DNA of 64,000 nucleotides from CAWIMX01 sp963792785. Its GTDB lineage: Bacteria; Acidobacteriota; Vicinamibacteria; Vicinamibacterales; CAVVIG01. The notes under the pieces are model-generated. The model ran no database searches. It saw only the letters and a program-made list of their open reading frames with translations, and was not told where the DNA came from. The stretch is taken from positions 1,426,001 through 1,490,000 of the forward strand of contig CAWBXO010000004.1 of assembly GCA_963792785.1 (NCBI GenBank), given 5' to 3'. Positions 60,841-64,000 of the stretch are shown in pieces. Each line of letters starts with the position of its first letter. Positions within the stretch are counted from its first letter, which is position 1. Both the position numbers and the translations under genes were made by a program.

Positions 60841-61055
60841 CCACAGAGACACGGAGACACCGAGGCCCGATAGCTGCCGTTCGTCGGCGCCGCATCCGCG
60901 GCGCCTGCGAGAGCGAACGATTCGGACACGCAAGACCGGTGTCTCTGACCTGCTGTCTTGTGTGTCCGGATCGTTCGCCCTCGCGGCCGGCCTGCAAAGC
61001 AGGCCGGCGACGAACTCGAGATTCCTCCGTGCCTCTGAGTCTCTGTGGTTCATTA
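60841..61055 (+). repeat. Class II composite element (second copy)
   Basis: Outer left arm about 60841-60869 (CCACAGAGACACGGAGACAC); outer right arm about 61024-61055 (CCTCCGTGCCTCTGAGTC). Inside: mini-palindrome GGCGCCGC-ATCC-GCGGCGCC (about 60884-60903), a 30-nt inverted repeat 60907-60936 / 60955-60984 with 3 mismatches, and mini-palindrome GCCGGCCTGC-AAA-GCAGGCCGGC (60986-61008). Same order of parts as 34058-34305 although the hairpin sequence differs. Confidence 0.9.
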
Positions 61056-61062
61056 GGCTGGT

Positions 61063-61563
61063 ATGCTGCAAGGTATGGATCGCCGCGCCGCCCACCTCAT
61101 CGACTCGCTCGGCCTCTCGCCGCATCCCGAAGGCGGCTATTTCCGCGAGCTCCACCGATCGACCGTCCAAGTGAAGCCCGCCGACGACCGCGCGCATCGC
61201 GCGGCGCTCTCGACAATCTATTTCCTGCTGCCGGAGGGCATGGTGAGCCGGTGGCACCGCGTCCACTCGGACGAAGTCTGGCACTTCTACGAGGGCGCGC
61301 CGATCGAGCTGCTGACGGCCGATCCCGAATTCGGCGAGGTCGAGCGGATCGAACTCGGGCCGGCCGCCGGGCTGACCTCCACGGCCGCGCACGTCGTGCC
61401 AGCCGGCGTGTGGCAGGCCGCGCGATCGACCGGCGTCTATTCGCTCGCGGGCTGCACCGTCGGGCCGGGGTTCGAGTTCTCGGATTTCGAGATGCTCACC
61501 GACACCTTCGGGGCGGCCAAGGCGGCCGCCGAGCGCAACCCCATCGCCGCGCCGTTCCTATAG
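61063..61563 (+). CDS. DUF985 cupin
   Basis: 166 aa. HLIDSLGLSPHPEGGYFREL opens the DUF985 (YML079w-like) cupin; RWHRVHSDEVWHFYEGAPIE carries the metal-like His/Glu motif and VGPGFEFSDFEML the second. Structural relatives bind small ligands or epimerise sugars; no function is established. ATG 61063 has AGG 6 nt upstream; an ATG at 61075 has none. It overlaps serA by 6 nt, convergently. Confidence 0.9.
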   Translation: MLQGMDRRAAHLIDSLGLSPHPEGGYFRELHRSTVQVKPADDRAHRAALSTIYFLLPEGMVSRWHRVHSDEVWHFYEGAPIELLTADPEFGEVERIELGPAAGLTSTAAHVVPAGVWQAARSTGVYSLAGCTVGPGFEFSDFEMLTDTFGAAKAAAERNPIAAPFL

Positions 61564-62769
61564 CGCGACCGCCCGCACGTCGATCACATCGTCGTTCCCG
61601 TCCTCGATCGCCCGCAGCAGATCGGCCGGCGGCGCCCCGTCGAGGTTGATGCGCACGACCGCCGCCTCGGCGCCGTCGAACACGATGTTCTCCGTTTCCT
61701 GCACGTTGATCCCGCCCTCGCGCAGCCGATCGAACACGTGCGCGAGCACGCCCGGCCGATCGCGATGCCGGACGATCAGCATGTGCGTCGCCGGCGTCCG
61801 CGCGGCCAGGTTGACGACGTTCGGCGCGTGGCCGGTGTGCGTGTAAGCCAGCACGATCCGCACCGCCTCGGCGGCGATCGCCTCCTGCGCCTGCGCGGTG
61901 GACGCGCCGATGTGGTGGGTGCCGTACACGTTCGGCAGTTGCGCGATCGGATCGGCGAACACGCCGGTGCCGCCGGCCGGCTCCTGCGCGAACACGTCGA
62001 GGCCGACGCGCACGTGCTTCTCCGCCGCGACCGCCGCCAGCGCCTCGGCGTCGACGATCCCGGCGCGCGCCGTGTTGATGACGATGGCGCCAGGGCGCAG
62101 GCGATCGAGGAGCGCGCGGTTGACGAGCCCGCGCGTCTCCGGCGTGAGCGCGAGGTGCACGCTGAGCGCGTCGCACTGGGCCGCGAGATCCTCGGGCGAG
62201 GCCGCGATCGTCACCGGCGGATCGCCGGGCGCCGGCTCGGCGCCGTCCGCGAACCGGCGGCTCCACACGACGACGCGCATCCCCAGCGCGTGCGCGCGAA
62301 TCGCCACTTCGCGGCCGATGTGGCCGAAGCCGAGGATGCCGAGCGTCCGGCCGAACAGGCCGCGCGCCTCCGAGTAGCCCTTCTTGTTCCACACACCCGC
62401 GCGAAGATCGGCGACGTTGTCGGGGATGCGGCGGTCGAGCGCGATGAGGAGGCCGATGGCCAGCTCGGCGACGGCCGCGGCGTTCTTCCCGGGACAGTTG
62501 GCGACATAGATCCCGCGGCCCGACGCCGCCGCCACGTCGATCGTGTTGACGCCGGCGCCCGCGCGAACCACGAGGGACAACCGCCCCGCCTCCAGCGCCG
62601 CCGCGTCGACCTTCGTCCCGCGAACGACAAGCACCTCCGCGCCCGTATCGGCGATCGCCTTCGCGAGCGCCTCTCCGGAAAGCCCGGGCTCGAACACCAC
62701 CTCGCACCCGCCGGCCTTGAGTGCCTCGACGCCCGAACGCTCAAACGAGTCAGCAATGAGGACCTTCAT
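61558..62769 (-). CDS. serA: D-3-phosphoglycerate dehydrogenase with C-terminal ACT domain
   Basis: 403 aa. First step of serine synthesis. Seen: NAD motif LGILGFGHIGREVAIRAHAL, active-site Arg in NTARAGIVDAEAL, Glu in VGLDVFAQEPAGG, His in YGTHHIGASTAQAQEA, and an ACT domain from about residue 330 (MLIVRHRDRPGVLAHVFDRL), the usual site of serine inhibition. The ATG overlaps the exonuclease stop (ATGA, 62766-62769). Confidence 0.93.
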   Translation of the reverse strand: MKVLIADSFERSGVEALKAGGCEVVFEPGLSGEALAKAIADTGAEVLVVRGTKVDAAALEAGRLSLVVRAGAGVNTIDVAAASGRGIYVANCPGKNAAAVAELAIGLLIALDRRIPDNVADLRAGVWNKKGYSEARGLFGRTLGILGFGHIGREVAIRAHALGMRVVVWSRRFADGAEPAPGDPPVTIAASPEDLAAQCDALSVHLALTPETRGLVNRALLDRLRPGAIVINTARAGIVDAEALAAVAAEKHVRVGLDVFAQEPAGGTGVFADPIAQLPNVYGTHHIGASTAQAQEAIAAEAVRIVLAYTHTGHAPNVVNLAARTPATHMLIVRHRDRPGVLAHVFDRLREGGINVQETENIVFDGAEAAVVRINLDGAPPADLLRAIEDGNDDVIDVRAVAL

Positions 62770-63734
62770 AGATCATCCCTACCCGACCTACCCGACCCAC
62801 CCGCCCCACCAGACCTACCTGCCCCACCCGACCCACCAGACCTACCTGACCTACCAATGGTCTCGACCGACTTCGCCGCGTCGAGCCTCTCAGCCAGCGC
62901 GGCGAACGTGTCGGTCGGACCGGTCCATTTCAAGTCATCGACGTTCTCGAACACCGGAACGTCCGTGCGCAGCGTGGCCAGATCCTTGAACAGCATCGCG
63001 CGATCCCGTTCGCGCTCGAGCGTGGCGGCGAGCGCGGCCGCGCGCGTCGCGTTGACCTTCCACTCGTTCCAGTCCGCCGGGATCGACTCGATGTGCCCGT
63101 ACTTCGCCAGCACGGCAGCCGTCGACTTCGCGCCCCAGCCGGGCAGCCCCGGGTAGCCGTCGGACGCGTCGCCGACGAGCGCGAGGTAGTCCGGGATCGA
63201 CGCCGGCCCCACACCGAACTTCGCCACGACGCCGGCCTCGTCCCGGATCGCGCGCGCGCGCCGATCGAACTGCACGACGCGCTTGCCGCGCACCGACTGC
63301 GACAGGTCCTTGTCCGGCGTGCAGACGAACACGCGCTCCACGCGCGGATCGGCATCGGCCTTCGCCGCGGCCGACGCCAGCGCATCGTCGGCCTCGAACT
63401 CGACCATGGGCCAGAGCGTGACGCCGAGCGCCGTCAGGACGTCCTCCAGCAGCGGGAACTGCGCGAACAGCGCCGGCTCGATCCCCTCGCCCGTCTTGTA
63501 GCCCGGATAGAGACGGTTGCGGAACGACTCGATGACGTGATCCGTGGCCACGCCGATGTGCGTGGTGCCGACCGTCATCATGCCGAGCAGCGACACCAGC
63601 ACGCCGCGGACCGCCCCCACTTCGCGGCCCTCGGCGTCGCGCGCCGACGGGACCGCGTAGAAGTGGCGGAACAATTCGTAGGTGCCGTCGATCAGGTAGA
63701 CGTCCGTGTGATCCTCCGTCCGCAGCCGCCCCAT
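62766..63734 (-). CDS. 5'-3' exonuclease (Pol I N-domain type) with array-encoded Gly-rich tail
   Basis: 322 aa. Stand-alone flap endonuclease: VYLIDGTYELFRHFYAVP, metal-binding MVEFEADDALASAAAKAD, VFVCTPDKDLSQSVRGKRV and the H3TH region LVGDASDGYPGLPGWGAKST. Processes 5' flaps in replication or repair. The last about 27 residues are SGR/SGG/AGG tripeptides written by nine 9-bp units (62778-62858); because 9 is a multiple of 3 the array stays in frame. Confidence 0.9.
   Translation of the reverse strand: MGRLRTEDHTDVYLIDGTYELFRHFYAVPSARDAEGREVGAVRGVLVSLLGMMTVGTTHIGVATDHVIESFRNRLYPGYKTGEGIEPALFAQFPLLEDVLTALGVTLWPMVEFEADDALASAAAKADADPRVERVFVCTPDKDLSQSVRGKRVVQFDRRARAIRDEAGVVAKFGVGPASIPDYLALVGDASDGYPGLPGWGAKSTAAVLAKYGHIESIPADWNEWKVNATRAAALAATLERERDRAMLFKDLATLRTDVPVFENVDDLKWTGPTDTFAALAERLDAAKSVETIGRSGRSGGSGGAGRSGGAGGSGRSGRDDL
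62778..62858 (-). repeat. Nine 9-bp units (CCTACCCGA type) inside the exonuclease 3' end
   Basis: Units CCTACCCGA x2, CCCACCCGC, CCCACCAGA, CCTACCTGC, CCCACCCGA, CCCACCAGA, CCTACCTGA, CCTACCAAT. Translated on the minus strand as a Ser/Ala-Gly-Gly/Arg tail. It ends 9 nt from the serA start. Confidence 0.93.
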
Positions 63735-63761
63735 ACTACCTTCTGCGGCCGCCGAGGCGTC

Positions 63762-64000
63762 TCAATACGTGACGCGGACGCGGTAGTTGAGCGTGGCCGT
63801 GCCGTCGGCCGCCACCGGCACCGTGAACTGCGACGCCCACGCGGCCGTCTTCGTCCACGCGTGCGACGAGCGCAGCATCCGCCACGTGCCGCCGATCGGC
63901 TCGTTCACCTCCACCGACACCGCGCGATCCTTGTGATTGCGCAGCGTGATCTCGTACTCGAACTCGTAGACGTTCGCCGCGATCTTCTCGAAGTCCGTCT
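63762..64000 (-). CDS. DUF4139-type protein, 3' end only
   Basis: The last 78 codons are visible, ending at TGA (complement of 63762-63764). NVYEFEYEITLRNHKDRAVS, VEVNEPIGGTWRMLRSS and FTVPVAADGTATLNYRVRVTY match the C-terminal beta-sandwich of DUF4139-like exported proteins. The rest lies beyond the right edge, so the start and any signal peptide are unseen. Confidence 0.7.
   Translation of the reverse strand, partial: TDFEKIAANVYEFEYEITLRNHKDRAVSVEVNEPIGGTWRMLRSSHAWTKTAAWASQFTVPVAADGTATLNYRVRVTY

Noticed and set aside
15136..62858. Arrays as CRISPR
   Set aside because: Units are 7-9 bp and contiguous with no spacers; no cas genes.
1..64000. tRNA or rRNA genes
   Set aside because: No cloverleaf or rRNA-like segment was recognised in the gaps; a covariance scan was not possible.

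Overview
ORGANISM. The window reads as chromosomal DNA of a high-G+C bacterium, most likely an Acidobacteriota of the Vicinamibacteria type. This is inferred from the mix of families, not from a marker gene: a DUF5916 outer-membrane protein, a TonB receptor with a carboxypeptidase-regulatory-like N-terminus, a PHM-like copper monooxygenase fused to a heme motif, bacillithiol genes (bshA/bshB1), an M6 protease and many GTG starts with GTGA/ATGA overlaps. I see no rRNA, tRNA, phage, IS transposase or CRISPR array.

LAYOUT. 1-6329 (minus): amidohydrolase, class III aminotransferase and CoA-acylating semialdehyde dehydrogenase in one tight operon, then a DUF5916 protein cut by the left edge. 6432-6838: two gene remnants (PIN toxin tail, alpha/beta-hydrolase tail) back to back. 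7353-12453: a matrixin-like protease, a type B carboxylesterase and an M6 protease, all exported. 12504-19151: a histidine operon in the order hisI-G-D-C-B-H-F-A, preceded by a His-rich leader peptide and a terminator (classical attenuation). 19203-29140: a glycan assembly/export-like cluster led by a 1278-residue glycosidase-glycosyltransferase-NHL fusion, with an ABC exporter, two glycosyltransferases, a PIG-L deacetylase and a methyltransferase. 29279-36770: MFS transporter, TonB receptor, TIGR01777 epimerase, membrane spermidine-synthase-like protein. 36755-42801: a four-helix-bundle gene, a frameshifted beta-propeller/heme protein, a small exported protein, and a MacA-like adaptor with two MacB-like permeases but no ATPase. 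42806-50696 (minus): vapBC, PIG-L enzyme, geranylgeranyl-reductase-like enzyme, 2-oxoacid dehydrogenase E1 alpha/beta, LLM oxidoreductase. 50800-56472: surface barrel protein, FKBP isomerase, bacillithiol genes, FAD oxidase, Ada. 56717-64000: copper-monooxygenase pair, hybrid histidine kinase, DUF985 cupin, serA, 5'-3' exonuclease, partial DUF4139 protein.

THE UNUSUAL SIGNAL. Eighteen places carry short, degenerate tandem arrays of 7-9 bp units (examples: CACGAAGG, GGTAATCG, GGGTGCTT, TAGGGCT, GTTAGCC, CACAGAGA), with one 22-bp variant. Unit sequence differs between families, but period and placement are shared. Every array lies at or within about 60 nt of a stop codon. Sixteen are between co-directional genes, two are at convergent ends, and none is in a divergent gap. 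Many fold back as inverted arms. In at least eight genes the array itself supplies the stop codon and/or the last residues. Two recurrent composite forms are seen: a CACGAAGG hairpin with a conserved tail (GATCGCAGCGTGATC) that abuts the next start codon, and a CACAGAGA element that encloses long perfect hairpins and GC-rich mini-palindromes. I consider this gene-3'-end repeat system the best candidate here for undescribed biology.

CAUTION. Four genes (near 37390, 44762, 47440 and 58790) each look broken by a single-base indel. This may reflect assembly error rather than biology.
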